64,000 nucleotides of DNA from Avibacterium volantium (GTDB taxonomy: Bacteria > Pseudomonadota > Gammaproteobacteria > Enterobacterales > Pasteurellaceae). A program made the translations under genes and the position numbers. Below the pieces are notes generated by a model. It was not told the DNA's origin and searched no databases. It saw nothing but the letters and a program-made list of their open reading frames with translations. Positions 39,123 to 49,925 of this stretch are shown here, in pieces (the first letter of the stretch is position 1; every line of letters begins with the position of its first letter). Where the stretch lies: positions 1 to 64,000 of the forward strand of contig NZ_LR134167.1 of assembly GCF_900635775.1 (NCBI RefSeq). Reading direction: 5' to 3'.

Positions 39123-39704
39123 ATGTCCCGTCAAAAGAAAACACGCCGTATTACGGATATTATGCCAACACGCAAGGCGGATAAACCCGCGCAAAGCGCC
39201 CCAACTGGGCGTGGGCGTAAATTGACACGTTATGAATTAGATGCCAAAGCGCGTGAAGAAAAAAGAAAGAAAAAACACAAAGGTCTCGTGGCTGGCTCTC
39301 GCCATAGTCGTCAAGAAGAAAATAAAGCCCTTGAGCAAGATGCCAAGTTAGATCCCCGTGTGGGCAGCCGCAAAAAAATTCCATTAGTGGTGGAGTTTGT
39401 CAATAAGCCAGAAAAAGGAATGACCATTCCGCCTGTGGCTGTGGAAAAACCAGATGTGGAAAAAACAAAGGCGCTTGATCCAATGGTGGAACTTGAACAG
39501 CTTGAAAATAATGAATGTTTGAATGATTTATTAGATCAGCTTGAAGCAGGCAAAACCTTAAATGCCAAAGATCAAGCCTTTGTGGACGAATGTTTAGATC
39601 GTATCGCGCAGCTAATGGACGAACTAGGCATTCGTGATGAAGACGAAAATGCGGAAGATTTATACCGCACTTTTGAAACCATTGATATTAATCAGTTTAA
39701 ATAA
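39123..39704 (+). CDS. yihI: Der GTPase-activating protein YihI
   Basis: YihI stimulates the GTPase of Der (EngA), a 50S assembly factor. The 193-residue protein has the expected Lys/Arg-rich N-terminus ([11 protein letters not shown] and a run of EKRKKKHKG) and an acidic C-terminal half ending with [20 protein letters not shown]. The DUF2489 gene follows after 3 bases and hemN after that. Confidence 0.92.
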   Translation: MSRQKKTRRITDIMPTRKADKPAQSAPTGRGRKLTRYELDAKAREEKRKKKHKGLVAGSRHSRQEENKALEQDAKLDPRVGSRKKIPLVVEFVNKPEKGMTIPPVAVEKPDVEKTKALDPMVELEQLENNECLNDLLDQLEAGKTLNAKDQAFVDECLDRIAQLMDELGIRDEDENAEDLYRTFETIDINQFK

Positions 39705-39707
39705 TTT

Positions 39708-40142
39708 ATGTGGATTTATCTTTTAATTGCCCTCGGGCTTTTGATTATTGTGGGAATGGCCGCCTATGCGGTGAAATTATTGCGTGCCTTGAAAAACCAA
39801 AAGCAGGCGTTAGAAAATGCACGCTTGGCGCGTGTAAAACGCCTAAAAGAGAGTATTGAGATTATCGCGCGGGCAATGCAAAATGGCGATTGCAATTTGT
39901 CTGAAGGGGTAATTCGATTAAAAATGTTGCTCGATCCCTTAGGCTTAAAAATCACCACTTATCCTGCGCTGGCTGAGCTTTATGATGTGGTGAAAGAAAT
40001 GCCAACGCATCAAGCGCGTAAGGAATTAAAAAAGAACGAGCGTATGCGTTTAGATCTCACCCGTGAAAGCGCCGAAGCCGATCTTGAAAGCAAAATTTTG
40101 TTGGAATTAAATCAATTATTGTTGGATATTGAAAAATTTTAG
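39708..40142 (+). CDS. DUF2489 membrane-anchored protein
   Basis: A 144-residue protein with one N-terminal membrane anchor (about 2-22) and a cytoplasmic helical domain: the CNLSEGVIRLKMLLDPLGL segment, then a charged coil region ending LLLDIEKF. It matches the DUF2489 family, which sits between yihI and hemN in related bacteria. Function unknown. It starts 3 bases after yihI and ends 10 bases before the hemN ATG. Confidence 0.85.
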   Translation: MWIYLLIALGLLIIVGMAAYAVKLLRALKNQKQALENARLARVKRLKESIEIIARAMQNGDCNLSEGVIRLKMLLDPLGLKITTYPALAELYDVVKEMPTHQARKELKKNERMRLDLTRESAEADLESKILLELNQLLLDIEKF

Positions 40143-40152
40143 GGGGAAATTA

Positions 40153-41520
40153 ATGTCTGGAACTATGTGGGATTCCGCGTTAATTCAAAAATATAACTAT
40201 TCTGGGCCGCGTTACACCTCTTACCCAACGGCATTAGAATTTAACGAAAATTATACTGAACAAGATTTCCAAGCGGCGGCAGCGCGTTACCCTGAGCGTC
40301 CGCTTTCTCTTTATGTGCATATTCCGTTTTGCCATAAATTGTGCTATTTCTGCGCCTGTAACAAAATCATTACGCGTCATCAGCACAAAGCGGATATTTA
40401 TCTTGATTATTTGGAAAAAGAAATCAAAAATCGCGCCGCACTTTTCCGCAATCGCAAGGTAACCCAAGTGCATTGGGGTGGCGGCACACCAACCTATCTC
40501 ACCGAGCAACAATCCAGCCGTTTAATGGCAATGTTGCGTGAGCATTTTCATTTTGCCGATAACGCCGAGATTAGTATAGAAATGGATCCGCGTAAAATTG
40601 AGCTGGAAACCCTTGATCATCTGCGTAAAATCGGCTTTAACCGCATTAGTATGGGCGTGCAGGATTTCAATAAAGCGGTGCAAAAAGCAGTAAATCGTGA
40701 GCAAGATGAAGATTTCATTCAAGCCTTGCTAGAACGCGCACGCGCTTTAGGGTTTCAATCCACCAATTTGGATCTGATTTATGGTTTGCCATTGCAGAAT
40801 GTGGAAAGCTTTATGTTCACCCTGCAAAAAGTGATTGAATTAAACCCTGATCGTTTGAGCGTGTTTAACTATGCCCACTTGCCAAGCCGTTTTGCGGGGC
40901 AAGCGAAAATTAAAGAAGATCAGCTGCCCGCACCTGAAACCAAGCTCACCATTTTGCAAAAAACCATTGAAACCTTAAGCGATGCAGGCTATCGCTTCAT
41001 TGGAATGGATCACTTCGCGAAACCTGATGATGAGCTAGCTATTGCGCAACAAAATGGCGTGCTACACCGCAATTTCCAAGGCTACACCACACAAGAAGAT
41101 GCGGATTTGCTCGGTCTTGGCGTTTCCGCAATTAGCCTATTGGGCGACACTTACGCACAAAATCAAAAAGAGCTAAAACATTATTACGCAGATATTGAGC
41201 AAAAAGGCACCGCACTTCATAAAGGCTTTGTAATGAGCCAAGAAGATTGCTTGCGCCGTGATGTCATCAAACAACTGATTTGTAACTTCAAACTGGATTA
41301 CGCCCCATTTGAACAGCAATATGGCATTGATTTCAAAACCCATTTTGCGGAAGATCTAGAATTGCTCGCGCCCCTTGCCGCAGATGGCTTAATTGAAATT
41401 GGCGAAAAAGGGTTACAGGTTTCCCCTGTTGGGCATTTGCTGATTCGTAATATTTGCTTATGTTTTGACACCTACTCAAGACAACAAGCCAGACGTCAAC
41501 AGTTCTCGAGAATTATTTAA
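40153..41520 (+). CDS. hemN: Oxygen-independent coproporphyrinogen III oxidase HemN
   Basis: A radical-SAM enzyme that converts coproporphyrinogen III to protoporphyrinogen IX under anaerobic conditions. The cluster motif HIPFCHKLCYFCACNK puts the ligands at Cys60, Cys64 and Cys67. GGGTPTYL and the GVQDFNKAVQKAVNR segment also fit. I chose the ATG at 40153 (AGGGGGA upstream), giving 455 residues (E. coli 457). A full-length HemN suggests capacity for haem synthesis steps, not strict X-factor dependence. Confidence 0.97.
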   Translation: MSGTMWDSALIQKYNYSGPRYTSYPTALEFNENYTEQDFQAAAARYPERPLSLYVHIPFCHKLCYFCACNKIITRHQHKADIYLDYLEKEIKNRAALFRNRKVTQVHWGGGTPTYLTEQQSSRLMAMLREHFHFADNAEISIEMDPRKIELETLDHLRKIGFNRISMGVQDFNKAVQKAVNREQDEDFIQALLERARALGFQSTNLDLIYGLPLQNVESFMFTLQKVIELNPDRLSVFNYAHLPSRFAGQAKIKEDQLPAPETKLTILQKTIETLSDAGYRFIGMDHFAKPDDELAIAQQNGVLHRNFQGYTTQEDADLLGLGVSAISLLGDTYAQNQKELKHYYADIEQKGTALHKGFVMSQEDCLRRDVIKQLICNFKLDYAPFEQQYGIDFKTHFAEDLELLAPLAADGLIEIGEKGLQVSPVGHLLIRNICLCFDTYSRQQARRQQFSRII

Positions 41521-41705
41521 TCTCAAATAATCCGCTCAAAAGATTGTTTTGGGCGGATCAAGGGTGGGCTTGAAAGTATCGTGCTAGTCAAAGAAATTCT
41601 GCATATTTAACTTTTTTATAACATATTCCTTTAAGTTATTTGTAAATCCTTTTGTTTCTTTTACAATGCCTAGCACTTAATGAAATCTATTCAAAGGAGA
41701 ATATT

Positions 41706-42488
41706 ATGTTGAAAAAATTAGCATTTTTTTCCACCGCACTTTTCGCTATCACTACTGCAAGCCAAGCCGTTGCAGCGGAAAGTTTGATTGAACGTATTAA
41801 CAATAAAGGGACGATCACGGTAGGGACAGAAGGCACTTATGCGCCGTTCACTTACCACGATGCAAGCGGAAAATTAACTGGCTATGATGTGGAAGTTACC
41901 CGCGCTGTGGCAGAAAAATTGGGCGTAACCGTAGAATTTAAAGAAACCCAATGGGACGCAATGCTCGCTGGCTTAAAAGGCGGTCGTTTCGATTTAGTAG
42001 CAAACCAAGTGGCATTGACCACCCCTGAACGCCAAGCCACTTTTGATAAATCTGAGCCTTATAGCTGGTCGGGCGCAATGTTGCTTGCTCGCCAAGATGA
42101 AGATCGTATTCACAAAGTGGAAGATGTGAAAGGCTTGAAAGCTGCACAAACCCTCAGCTCAAACTATGGTGAGCTTGCAGTGAAATACGGTGCAGAAATT
42201 GTGCCGATTGATGGAATGGCACAAGGCTTATTGCTAATTCAACAAAAACGTGCTGATGTAACCTTTAATGATTCTTTAGCCTTATTGGATTATTTGAAGA
42301 AAAACCCAAATTCAGGCTTAAAACCATTTTGGGAATCCGCAGACAAAGTGGGGGCGGGCTTCGTTGTAAATAAAGGCAACGAGGAAGCACTGGCGAAAAT
42401 TAGTGCAGCCATTGAAGAACTTCGTAATGACGGCACATTGAAAAAACTGGGTGAACAATTCTTCGGTAAAGATATCAGTGTTAAATAA
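41706..42488 (+). CDS. Periplasmic amino-acid-binding protein (cystine-type)
   Basis: The solute-binding component of a polar amino acid ABC importer. I chose the ATG at 41706 (AAAGGAG upstream); the 260-residue precursor has the signal peptide MLKKLAFFSTALFAITTAS and probable cleavage after AVAA. The mature part begins GTITVGTEGTYAPFTYHDAS, then GYDVEVTRAVAEKLG, and resembles Haemophilus HI1080 and TcyJ-like cystine-binding proteins. Permease and ATPase genes follow. Cystine is the likely ligand but not proven. Confidence 0.87.
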   Translation: MLKKLAFFSTALFAITTASQAVAAESLIERINNKGTITVGTEGTYAPFTYHDASGKLTGYDVEVTRAVAEKLGVTVEFKETQWDAMLAGLKGGRFDLVANQVALTTPERQATFDKSEPYSWSGAMLLARQDEDRIHKVEDVKGLKAAQTLSSNYGELAVKYGAEIVPIDGMAQGLLLIQQKRADVTFNDSLALLDYLKKNPNSGLKPFWESADKVGAGFVVNKGNEEALAKISAAIEELRNDGTLKKLGEQFFGKDISVK

Positions 42489-43194
42489 TTTCTTAGCTTC
42501 CTTACCCTTTATGACCGATGCTCGTGCTGAGCTGGTGATAAACGGGTTTCTCCCAATGGTTAAAGCAGCGGTATTGGTTTCAATACCGCTTGCTGTTGTT
42601 TCTTTCTTTTTTGGAATGATTATCGCGGTGGGCGTGGCGTTATTACGCGTTACCCCTGTCAATGGCTGGTTGCACCGTATTTTGTTGGCGATTGCGAAAG
42701 TCTATATTTCGATTATTCGCGGTACGCCAATGTTGGTGCAAATTTCTGTGGTATTTTACGGCTTGCCAGCGCTGGGCGTGTTTATCGATCCCATTCCTGC
42801 GGCGATTATTGGCTTTTCCCTCAATGTGGGGGCTTACGGTTCAGAAACCGTGCGTGCGGCCATTCAATCTGTGCCGAAAGGACAATGGGAAGCAGGTTAC
42901 ACCATTGGTATGACCTATATGCAAACTTTCCGCCGCATTATTGCCCCGCAAGCTTTCCGTGTTGCCGTTCCGCCATTGAGCAACAGCTTTATTGGTTTGT
43001 TTAAAGATACCTCTTTGGCTTCTGTGGTAACCGTAACTGAAATGTTCCGCGTGGCGCAACAAATCGCCAATTCATCTTACGATTTCTTGCCTGTGTATAT
43101 TGAAGCAGGTTTGGTGTATTGGTGTTTCTGTTTCGTGCTGTTTATCATTCAAGCGCGGGTAGAAAAACGTTTAGATCGCTATGTGGCACGATAG
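42478..43194 (+). CDS. Amino-acid ABC transporter permease
   Basis: An inner-membrane subunit of the HisM/GlnP type with about five spans and the EAA-like loop EAGYTIGMTYMQTFRRIIAPQAF that docks the ATPase. The start is uncertain. A GTG at 42478 gives 238 residues and overlaps the end of the binding-protein gene. A GTG at 42451 and an ATG at 42511 are alternatives with no better ribosome site. It is the middle gene of a three-gene importer operon. Confidence 0.88.
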   Translation: MLNNFLASLPFMTDARAELVINGFLPMVKAAVLVSIPLAVVSFFFGMIIAVGVALLRVTPVNGWLHRILLAIAKVYISIIRGTPMLVQISVVFYGLPALGVFIDPIPAAIIGFSLNVGAYGSETVRAAIQSVPKGQWEAGYTIGMTYMQTFRRIIAPQAFRVAVPPLSNSFIGLFKDTSLASVVTVTEMFRVAQQIANSSYDFLPVYIEAGLVYWCFCFVLFIIQARVEKRLDRYVAR

Positions 43195-43203
43195 GGGAAG
43201 GCA

Positions 43204-43953
43204 ATGATCAAAGTACGCAATATTCATAAAACCTTTGCTGATAATCCGGTTTTAAAAGGGATTGATCTGGATATTCATAAAGGCGAAGTGGTGGTGATTC
43301 TTGGCCCTTCTGGCTCGGGAAAAACTACGTTTTTACGCTGTTTGAACGCCTTAGAATTACCCGAAAAAGGCACGATTGATTTTGCTGAAAAAGATCCGCT
43401 TTATGTGGATTTTGCCAGCCCTGATATTCAGAAAAAAATCCTGCCATTGCGTCGTAAATCAGGAATGGTGTTCCAACAATACAACCTATTTCCGCACAAA
43501 ACTGCGTTGGAAAATATTATGGAAGGCCCTGTGCAAGTGCAAAAGCGCGATGCGAAAATTGTGCGTCAAGAAGCGGAATCATTGCTTGCGAAAGTTGGCT
43601 TGTTAGATAAGAAAGATCTTTACCCTTACCAACTTTCAGGCGGTCAGCAACAGCGTGTCGGCATTGCCCGCGCCCTTGCCATTCAGCCTGAACTAATGCT
43701 ATTTGATGAGCCAACTTCTGCGCTTGATCCTGAATTAGTGCAAGATGTGTTAAACACGATGAAAGAACTTGCCAACGAAGGCTGGACAATGGTGGTGGTT
43801 ACCCACGAAATCAAATTTGCGCTAGATGTAGCAGATGTGGTTGTAGTAATGGACGGTGGAGTGATTGTGGAACAAGGCTCACCGCAAGAATTGTTTGCTC
43901 ACCCTAAACACGAACGTACCAAAGCCTTTTTACATCGCTTGAAATCAGAATGA
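43204..43953 (+). CDS. Amino-acid ABC transporter ATP-binding protein
   Basis: A 249-residue ABC ATPase of the GlnQ/HisP/TcyN group. Walker A GPSGSGKT is at about 36-43; the signature [15 protein letters not shown], Walker [15 protein letters not shown] and the switch His in VVVTHEI are all intact. It starts 9 bases after the permease gene with AGGGGAAGG upstream. A terminator follows. Confidence 0.95.
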   Translation: MIKVRNIHKTFADNPVLKGIDLDIHKGEVVVILGPSGSGKTTFLRCLNALELPEKGTIDFAEKDPLYVDFASPDIQKKILPLRRKSGMVFQQYNLFPHKTALENIMEGPVQVQKRDAKIVRQEAESLLAKVGLLDKKDLYPYQLSGGQQQRVGIARALAIQPELMLFDEPTSALDPELVQDVLNTMKELANEGWTMVVVTHEIKFALDVADVVVVMDGGVIVEQGSPQELFAHPKHERTKAFLHRLKSE

Positions 43954-44001
43954 TGAGGGCATCACTGTACAACTAAGGTGCGGTGAAAAGTTTTATTAAA
44001 T

Positions 44002-44029
44002 AAAGCCGATGAGCAATCATCGGCTTTTT
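44002..44029 (+). terminator. Terminator of the amino-acid ABC operon
   Basis: AAAGCCGATGA (44002-44012), loop GCAA and TCATCGGCTTT (44017-44027), then TT. A perfect 11-bp stem, about 50 bases past the ATPase gene. Confidence 0.93.
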
Positions 44030-44066
44030 CTTCGTTATTTCTAGAGAGAAAAATGTCGCAAAAAAA

Positions 44067-44094
44067 CACCGCAATTTATTTATTAAGTGCGGTG
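44067..44094. terminator. Inverted uptake-signal pair downstream of fis
   Basis: An imperfect copy (CACCGCAAT at 44067) faces AAGTGCGGTG at 44085-44094. It lies about 25 bases past the fis stop on the minus strand and probably ends the dusB-fis transcript. Confidence 0.55.
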
Positions 44095-44119
44095 TAATTT
44101 TATTTAGAATCTGAAATTA

Positions 44120-44419
44120 TCAGCCCATACCGTATTTTTTTAATTTTTTGCGTAATGTGCCACGGTTGATACCAAGCATTGTTGCCGCGCGAGTTTGATT
44201 ACCACGAGTATATTGCATAATCATATCAAGCATAGGGTGTTCAACTTCCGATAAAACTAATTCATAAAGATCGTCCACATCTTGACCATCTAATTGAGCT
44301 AAATAATTTCTGATCGCTTGTTTCACAGAATCACGAAGTGGTTTGTTTGTTACTTGAGATTGTGAATTTAATACTGAAACAGTCAGAGCTTCAGCTGGAT
44401 TACGTTGTTGTTCTAACAT
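44120..44419 (-). CDS. fis: DNA-binding protein Fis
   Basis: A nucleoid protein that bends DNA and activates rRNA promoters and site-specific recombination. The 99 residues (E. coli 98) end in the helix-turn-helix [23 protein letters not shown], which is almost invariant. The gene overlaps the end of dusB by 20 bases, the standard dusB-fis operon, so it is transcribed from a promoter upstream of dusB. Confidence 0.99.
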   Translation of the reverse strand: MLEQQRNPAEALTVSVLNSQSQVTNKPLRDSVKQAIRNYLAQLDGQDVDDLYELVLSEVEHPMLDMIMQYTRGNQTRAATMLGINRGTLRKKLKKYGMG

Positions 44420-45398
44420 TGTTGTCTTTATCCAATAAAATCAAATTAAAAAATTCTTCCAATGCCGTTATTTGCGCTTTCGCATTGGTAATGGCATTAA
44501 AAGTCTGTCTAAAACTGGAATTAGGTTGAATTCCCTGTAAATACCAAGCAACGTGCTTGCGTGCAATGCGATACCCTTTTTCTTCGCCATAAAATTGATG
44601 AAGTTCTTGAATATGTCGCAAAATAACACCGCACTTTTCTTTTAAACTTGGTGTTAAAGTTGTTGAGCCGTTTTCCACTAGCCCAGCCACAGATTGAAAA
44701 ATCCACGGCTGACCTAGCGCACCACGCCCAATCATTATTGCATCAGCACCGGTGTAATCAAGCACCGCTTGGGCTTTTTGTGCCGATGTAATATCGCCAT
44801 TGGCAATCACTGGAATAGAAACCTGTTGTTTCACCGCTTTAATGTTGTCGTACTCGGCTTCGCCCTCAAATAAACATTCACGAGTTCGCCCGTGAATGGT
44901 GAGCGCTTGCACACCTGCTTGTTCGGCAATTTTCGCGATTTCCACGCAGTTTCGATTTTGTCGATCCCAGCCTGTTCTAATTTTTAGTGTTACAGGCACG
45001 TCCACAGCACGCACCACCGCTTCAAGAATTTGTTGCACTAAATCGGGATATTGCAAAAGGGCAGAACCTGCCAATTTACGATTTACCTTCTTTGCAGGAC
45101 AGCCCATATTGATGTCAATAATTTCTGCCCCATAGCCCACATTCACTTGCGCAGCTTGTGCCATTTCCTGCGGATCAGATCCAGCAATTTGCACAGCGTT
45201 AATGCCTACATCTTGATGATAAGCAAGACGTTGTTTCGATTTTTCTGTATGCCATACGCGCGGATTGCTTGCCATCATTTCTGAAAAGGTCAATCCTGCC
45301 CCATAGTTCGCACAAAGGCGTCTAAAAGGTTGGTCGGTAATCCCTGCCATTGGCGCAAGCAAAATACGGTTTTTTAATTGATAATCACCAATTCGCAC
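44400..45398 (-). CDS. dusB: tRNA-dihydrouridine synthase B
   Basis: A flavoenzyme that reduces uridine to dihydrouridine in tRNA (position 17 in E. coli). The 332-residue TIM barrel shows [15 protein letters not shown], the catalytic Cys in [11 protein letters not shown] and [17 protein letters not shown]. It starts with GTG at 45398, preceded by AGGGG at 7 bases. It is cotranscribed with fis. Confidence 0.97.
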   Translation of the reverse strand: MRIGDYQLKNRILLAPMAGITDQPFRRLCANYGAGLTFSEMMASNPRVWHTEKSKQRLAYHQDVGINAVQIAGSDPQEMAQAAQVNVGYGAEIIDINMGCPAKKVNRKLAGSALLQYPDLVQQILEAVVRAVDVPVTLKIRTGWDRQNRNCVEIAKIAEQAGVQALTIHGRTRECLFEGEAEYDNIKAVKQQVSIPVIANGDITSAQKAQAVLDYTGADAIMIGRGALGQPWIFQSVAGLVENGSTTLTPSLKEKCGVILRHIQELHQFYGEEKGYRIARKHVAWYLQGIQPNSSFRQTFNAITNAKAQITALEEFFNLILLDKDNNVRTTT

Positions 45399-45466
45399 TG
45401 CGCTACCCCTAACAAGTTACTACCTTTTAACACACAATCTATCGCCAGCCCCAACGGGCAAGGCGT

Positions 45467-45476
45467 GCTATAATAC
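45467..45476 (-). promoter_or_regulatory. Possible dusB-fis promoter -10 region
   Basis: On the minus strand TATTAT lies in GCGTATTATAGCACGCC, followed by a GC-rich stretch of the discriminator kind seen at stringently controlled fis promoters. The -35 candidate (TTTCAA) is poor. About 70 bases upstream of the dusB GTG. Confidence 0.4.
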
Positions 45477-45614
45477 GCACTTTTCGCTCATTTGAAAAGC
45501 ATATTTTTTGAACAAAATCTATTTTTTTCGCTTTCTTTGACTTTTATTCAAAATAATCCATTTTCCGCATAAAAAAATGCCCCGCGCTCTTGACAAGTGC
45601 GGGGGAATTTTCGC

Positions 45615-46496
45615 TTATTTTGCCACACCTGTAATACGACACCACTCTTCGCGGATTGCCACGGGATCAAGGGAAAATTGCTCTTGATAGGCTTCGCAAA
45701 CAGATTGTGCTTGGCTTTCTAAAATGCCTGATAACCCGAGTTTGCCTTGTTTTTTTACGAGCTGGCTGATGGTTGGTGCGAGTTCTTTTAATGGCCCAGC
45801 TAAGATATTGGCCACCACCACATCGGCTTGCAGATCTTGCGGTGCGTCTTTGGCTAAAAAGAGTTGTAGGCGGTTGCTCACGCCATTTTGTTCTGAGTTG
45901 TTGCGGCTGGCTAAAATGGCTTGCGGATCAATATCAATGCCGATGGCACTTTTCGCCCCTAATTTCAACGCAGAGATCGCTAAAATCCCCGATCCACAGC
46001 CAAAATCGATGACTGTTTTGCCATTCAAATCTAGGCTATCGAGCCATTCTAAACATAATGCGGTGGTAGGGTGCGTACCAGTTCCAAAAGCTAAACCGGG
46101 ATCGAGCATTACGTTCACCGCATTTTCATCAGGCACTTCACGCCAGCTTGGGCAAATCCATAAACGTTTGCCAAACTGCATTGGGTGGAAATTATCCATC
46201 CATTCACGTTCCCAGTCTTTATCTTCAATTTGTTCAATTTTATAAGCGGTTTCTTCGCTTAAATGCCCCGCACTTTTCAGCAAGCTGACAATCTGTTGCA
46301 TATCTGTTTCCGCATCAAATAAGGCGATAACATCGGTGTTGCCCCATAGACGAGTTTCCCCAGGGAGCGGTTCAAAAATCGGGGTGTCTTGGCTATCCAT
46401 AAAGGTTACCGAAACTGAACCGATTTCTTCTAAATAATCACTGATCGTTTCCGCTTGTTGATTAGTACTATTAATGCGGATTTGAACCCAAGCCAT
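45615..46496 (-). CDS. prmA: Ribosomal protein L11 methyltransferase
   Basis: PrmA trimethylates lysines and the N-terminus of L11. The 293 residues (same as E. coli) include the SAM motif [38 protein letters not shown] and [15 protein letters not shown], all family signatures. It lies 17 bases after panF, in the conserved order panF-prmA-dusB-fis. Confidence 0.98.
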   Translation of the reverse strand: MAWVQIRINSTNQQAETISDYLEEIGSVSVTFMDSQDTPIFEPLPGETRLWGNTDVIALFDAETDMQQIVSLLKSAGHLSEETAYKIEQIEDKDWEREWMDNFHPMQFGKRLWICPSWREVPDENAVNVMLDPGLAFGTGTHPTTALCLEWLDSLDLNGKTVIDFGCGSGILAISALKLGAKSAIGIDIDPQAILASRNNSEQNGVSNRLQLFLAKDAPQDLQADVVVANILAGPLKELAPTISQLVKKQGKLGLSGILESQAQSVCEAYQEQFSLDPVAIREEWCRITGVAK

Positions 46497-46513
46497 AATT
46501 TTTCCTTCTTAAT

Positions 46514-47941
46514 TTATTTTGTTGCATTTTCGCCAAATTTATTGCCAATCAAAAAGGCAATTAAGCCAAACAATAAAGATGGCACAATGGCGTGAAAATC
46601 AAACAGTTTAATACTTGCGGCCGTTAAGCCTACATAACAGCCCAAGCCCACCACCATTGAGCAAATTGCGCCAACGGCATTAGCTTTTTGCCAATATAGC
46701 CCCAGCACAATTACCCATAAAAAGGCGGCTTCCAAGCCCCCAAAGGCGAAAAGGTTGAGCCAGATGATCATTTGTGGTGGATTTAACGCAGCTAAGATCA
46801 AAAGTGCGGTCAAAATTAGCGTGATTATTGAAGAAATCCAGCTAATTTTTTTCTGATTTTGCGCCATTTCTGGCTTGGCGCTGAGATATAAATCCTTCAC
46901 AAAAATTGATGATGATTGAATCAGTTGCGCGTCAATGGTGGACATAATGGCTGACATTGGTGCAGCTAAGAAAATCCCCGCCACAATCGGCGGTAGCACT
47001 TGCAACATCAAGGTTGGGATCACCTGATCTGGCACTTCTAAGGCCGGCAGAATCGCACGCCCTAATGCTCCCGAAAGGTGCATACCCAGCATCACTAAAG
47101 CCAGTACCACTGTGCCGATTAACATTCCGTTATGCAAGGCTTTGCTGTCTTTAAACGCCATACAACGCACCGCAGTGTGTGGCAGGCCTACCACGCCAAA
47201 GCAGACTAAAATCCAGAAAGAGGCCATAAACTGAAAGCTGAGCATATCATTTGGCCCATAAGGGCTGGTTAAGTGCGGGTCAATTTCGTTAAGTTTTTGC
47301 ACCGCACTTTCTACTCCGCCTGCAGCATAAATGGTCGCGCCGAGCAAAATGATCGTGCCAAGAATCATCACCATTCCTTGAATGGTATCGGTTAGCACCA
47401 CGGCACGAAATCCGCCAATAAAGGTGTAAAGCCCCACGGTAACGGCAAAAATCAGTAGCGCATTGGTATAGCTAATGCCAATGGTAGTTTCTAACAAGCG
47501 CGCACCACCGATAAATTGCACCGTCATTGCGGCAAAAAAGGCGATGAGTAAGGCGATACAAGAAATCCAAACCAAATATTTATTTTTATAACGATAAAGC
47601 AATAAATCATTGATCGTTAAGGCTTTACTTTCTCGCGAGAGCAAGGCGAACTTTTTCCCGAGCGCGCCTAATGCCAGCCATACCGCAGGCACTTGAATCA
47701 TTGCAAGCAACACCCAGCCTAAGCCAAATTTATACGCCGCACCCGGGCCGCCCACAAAAGAGCTGGCACTGGCATAGGTGGACGCGGTGGTCATCGCCAA
47801 CACAAAGCCTGTCATTGAGCGATTTCCCACATAATATTCCGTTAAAAAGTCCCCTTTAGAACGTTTTGTATAAGCATAAATCGCCGCGCCAAACACAAAG
47901 GCAAGGTAAATCACTAGGGGGAAAATAATGCCAAGATTCAT
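46514..47941 (-). CDS. panF: Sodium/pantothenate symporter
   Basis: An SSS-family Na+ symporter that imports pantothenate, the coenzyme A precursor. The 475 residues have 13 predicted spans. Visible are TTASTYASASSFVGGPGAAY, with the helix 1-2 sodium-site region, and GLPHTAVRCMAFKDSKALHNG. It starts 17 bases after the yhdT stop. The context beside accBC, yhdT and prmA is the enterobacterial arrangement. Confidence 0.97.
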   Translation of the reverse strand: MNLGIIFPLVIYLAFVFGAAIYAYTKRSKGDFLTEYYVGNRSMTGFVLAMTTASTYASASSFVGGPGAAYKFGLGWVLLAMIQVPAVWLALGALGKKFALLSRESKALTINDLLLYRYKNKYLVWISCIALLIAFFAAMTVQFIGGARLLETTIGISYTNALLIFAVTVGLYTFIGGFRAVVLTDTIQGMVMILGTIILLGATIYAAGGVESAVQKLNEIDPHLTSPYGPNDMLSFQFMASFWILVCFGVVGLPHTAVRCMAFKDSKALHNGMLIGTVVLALVMLGMHLSGALGRAILPALEVPDQVIPTLMLQVLPPIVAGIFLAAPMSAIMSTIDAQLIQSSSIFVKDLYLSAKPEMAQNQKKISWISSIITLILTALLILAALNPPQMIIWLNLFAFGGLEAAFLWVIVLGLYWQKANAVGAICSMVVGLGCYVGLTAASIKLFDFHAIVPSLLFGLIAFLIGNKFGENATK

Positions 47942-47958
47942 TGTTCCAATATCCTTAT

Positions 47959-48231
47959 TTAACGTCCTTGTTCAGTGTCCTTGTTTTCTGGCTCAATATT
48001 TTCTAAATCAATCTCTTGATAGACGATTTTTACTATCCAATACGCCACCACAATAAATAGCACAGGCAAATAAATACAGGCTAGCTCAAACCAAAGCGGA
48101 AAGCCCAAAGGCCCTTGCTGCCCTTTTGGCAAATAAGCACATAAACACCAGCCCAGCACATAAAGCAAGGTCAAGCCAAATGCCCAACGCGCTTCTTTTG
48201 TCGCTTGCTGATAACGAGAATGTTGTTTCAT
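47959..48231 (-). CDS. yhdT: YhdT family membrane protein (DUF997)
   Basis: A small inner-membrane protein with two spans (about 15-35 and 50-75) and a charged C-terminus, DLENIEPENKDTEQGR. It matches YhdT, which always accompanies panF; a role as an accessory factor of the symporter is suspected but unproven. I chose the ATG at 48231 (90 residues) because the family begins MKQHSRYQQATKEARWA. AGGAG lies rather far upstream (about 13 bases), so initiation may be weak. Confidence 0.87.
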   Translation of the reverse strand: MKQHSRYQQATKEARWAFGLTLLYVLGWCLCAYLPKGQQGPLGFPLWFELACIYLPVLFIVVAYWIVKIVYQEIDLENIEPENKDTEQGR

Positions 48232-48477
48232 AGTGTGAGTTGCACTCCTGTATTTTTCACCTTTATTGCTAGCAAAATCGAGGGCGAACCTCGTTGTTCG
48301 CCCGCGTCTAATCTTAGCAAAATATATCGACAAAAATCACCTTAAATATGCTGAAAATTGTTGGTTAATCGTTATTGCTGTTGAGCAAAAAAAGAGATTA
48401 GCCGGAATATTTCTCGCCAAAATAATTTCACAATTTTGCACCGCTCTTTTATACAAAATAAAGAAAAAATGCCGCAA

Positions 48478-48505
48478 TAAAAAAGGCGTTATCTAAAACG
48501 CCTTT
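48478..48505 (-). terminator. Terminator after accC
   Basis: On the minus strand AAAGGCGTT, a 6-base loop and AACGCCTTT are followed by TTTATT. It lies 17 bases past the accC stop, separating accBC from yhdT-panF. Confidence 0.88.
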
Positions 48506-48521
48506 CGATCAAATAATGCAA

Positions 48522-49868
48522 TTAATCGTGCATTCCCAATTTCTTCTCCAAATAGTGGATATTTGTGCCACCGTTTTGGAAGTTTTCATCAGATAAAATT
48601 TGATCGTGTAATGGAATATTGGTTTTTATGCCGTTGATAATGGTTTCACCAAGGGCATTTTGCATACGGCGAATGGCCACTTCACGGGTATCTCCATAGG
48701 TGATTAATTTGGCGATCATTGAATCATAATGCGGTGGCACGCTGTATCCTGTATAAATATGCGAATCCCAACGCACGCCCAAACCACCCGGTGCGTGTAA
48801 ATGTTCGATTTTACCTGGTGAAGGTAAGAAGCTCTTCGGATCTTCTGCATTGATACGACATTCAATGGCGTGGCCACGCACTTTGATGTCTTCTTGTTTG
48901 ATAGAAAGTGGTAGGCCTGAAGCGATTAATAATTGCTCTTTCACCAAATCCACGCCGGTAATCATCTCGGTTACAGGGTGTTCCACTTGAATACGGGTGT
49001 TCATTTCGATGAAGTAAAACTCACCGTTTTCATATAAGAATTCAAATGTCCCTGCACCACGATAGCCAATTTCCACACAGGCTTTAGCACAGCGTGAACC
49101 AATATCACGGCGCATTTCTTCGGTAATGCCTGGTGCTGGCGCTTCTTCCACCACTTTTTGATGACGGCGTTGCATTGAACAATCACGCTCTGCTAAATAA
49201 ACCGCATTGCCGTGCGTATCGGCTAGCACTTGGATTTCAATATGGCGTGGATTTTCTAAATATTTTTCCATATAAACCATATCGTTGTTAAATGCTGCTT
49301 TGGCTTCCGCTTTGGTCATCGCAATGGATTCTTCTAAAGAATTTTCATCACGCACCACGCGCATACCACGGCCACCGCCGCCGCCAGAGGCTTTGATGAT
49401 CACAGGATACCCAATGCGTTTAGCGATTTCTTTGTTTTTCTTCATATCGCTGCCAACAGGGCCATCAGAACCCGGTACACAAGGCACACCAGCTTTTTTC
49501 ATTGCGTTAATGGCAGACACTTTATCCCCCATTAAACGGATTACGTCCGCAGTAGGGCCAATAAAGGTGAAGCCTGAGCGTTCCACTTGCTCGGCAAAAT
49601 CAGCATTTTCAGACAAAAAGCCATAACCTGGGTGAATTGCGTCCGCACCTGTCACTTCTGCCGCAGCAATAATCGCAGGGATATTCAAATAACTTTTGGT
49701 TGAAGGCGCAGGGCCAATACAAACGGTTTGATCTGCCAATAAAACGTGTTTGAGATCGCGATCTGCGGTGGAATGCACCGCCACAGTTTTAATGCCTAGC
49801 TCTTTGCAAGCACGCAAAATGCGTAACGCAATTTCTCCACGATTGGCAATAACAACTTTTTCTAGCAT
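48522..49868 (-). CDS. accC: Biotin carboxylase, acetyl-CoA carboxylase subunit
   Basis: AccC carboxylates the biotin of AccB using ATP and bicarbonate, the first committed step of fatty acid synthesis. The 448 residues (E. coli 449) have the ATP-grasp motif [30 protein letters not shown] and the active-site [16 protein letters not shown]. It follows accB after 57 bases. Confidence 0.99.
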   Translation of the reverse strand: MLEKVVIANRGEIALRILRACKELGIKTVAVHSTADRDLKHVLLADQTVCIGPAPSTKSYLNIPAIIAAAEVTGADAIHPGYGFLSENADFAEQVERSGFTFIGPTADVIRLMGDKVSAINAMKKAGVPCVPGSDGPVGSDMKKNKEIAKRIGYPVIIKASGGGGGRGMRVVRDENSLEESIAMTKAEAKAAFNNDMVYMEKYLENPRHIEIQVLADTHGNAVYLAERDCSMQRRHQKVVEEAPAPGITEEMRRDIGSRCAKACVEIGYRGAGTFEFLYENGEFYFIEMNTRIQVEHPVTEMITGVDLVKEQLLIASGLPLSIKQEDIKVRGHAIECRINAEDPKSFLPSPGKIEHLHAPGGLGVRWDSHIYTGYSVPPHYDSMIAKLITYGDTREVAIRRMQNALGETIINGIKTNIPLHDQILSDENFQNGGTNIHYLEKKLGMHD

Positions 49869-49925
49869 AAGAATTATCTCTTAGAATTGTAAGGCGAAGC
49901 CACGCTCCGCCTAAATAGAAATGAA

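Noticed and set aside
44900..45135. Small plus-strand frames inside dusB and prmA
   Set aside because: Antisense shadows without ribosome sites.
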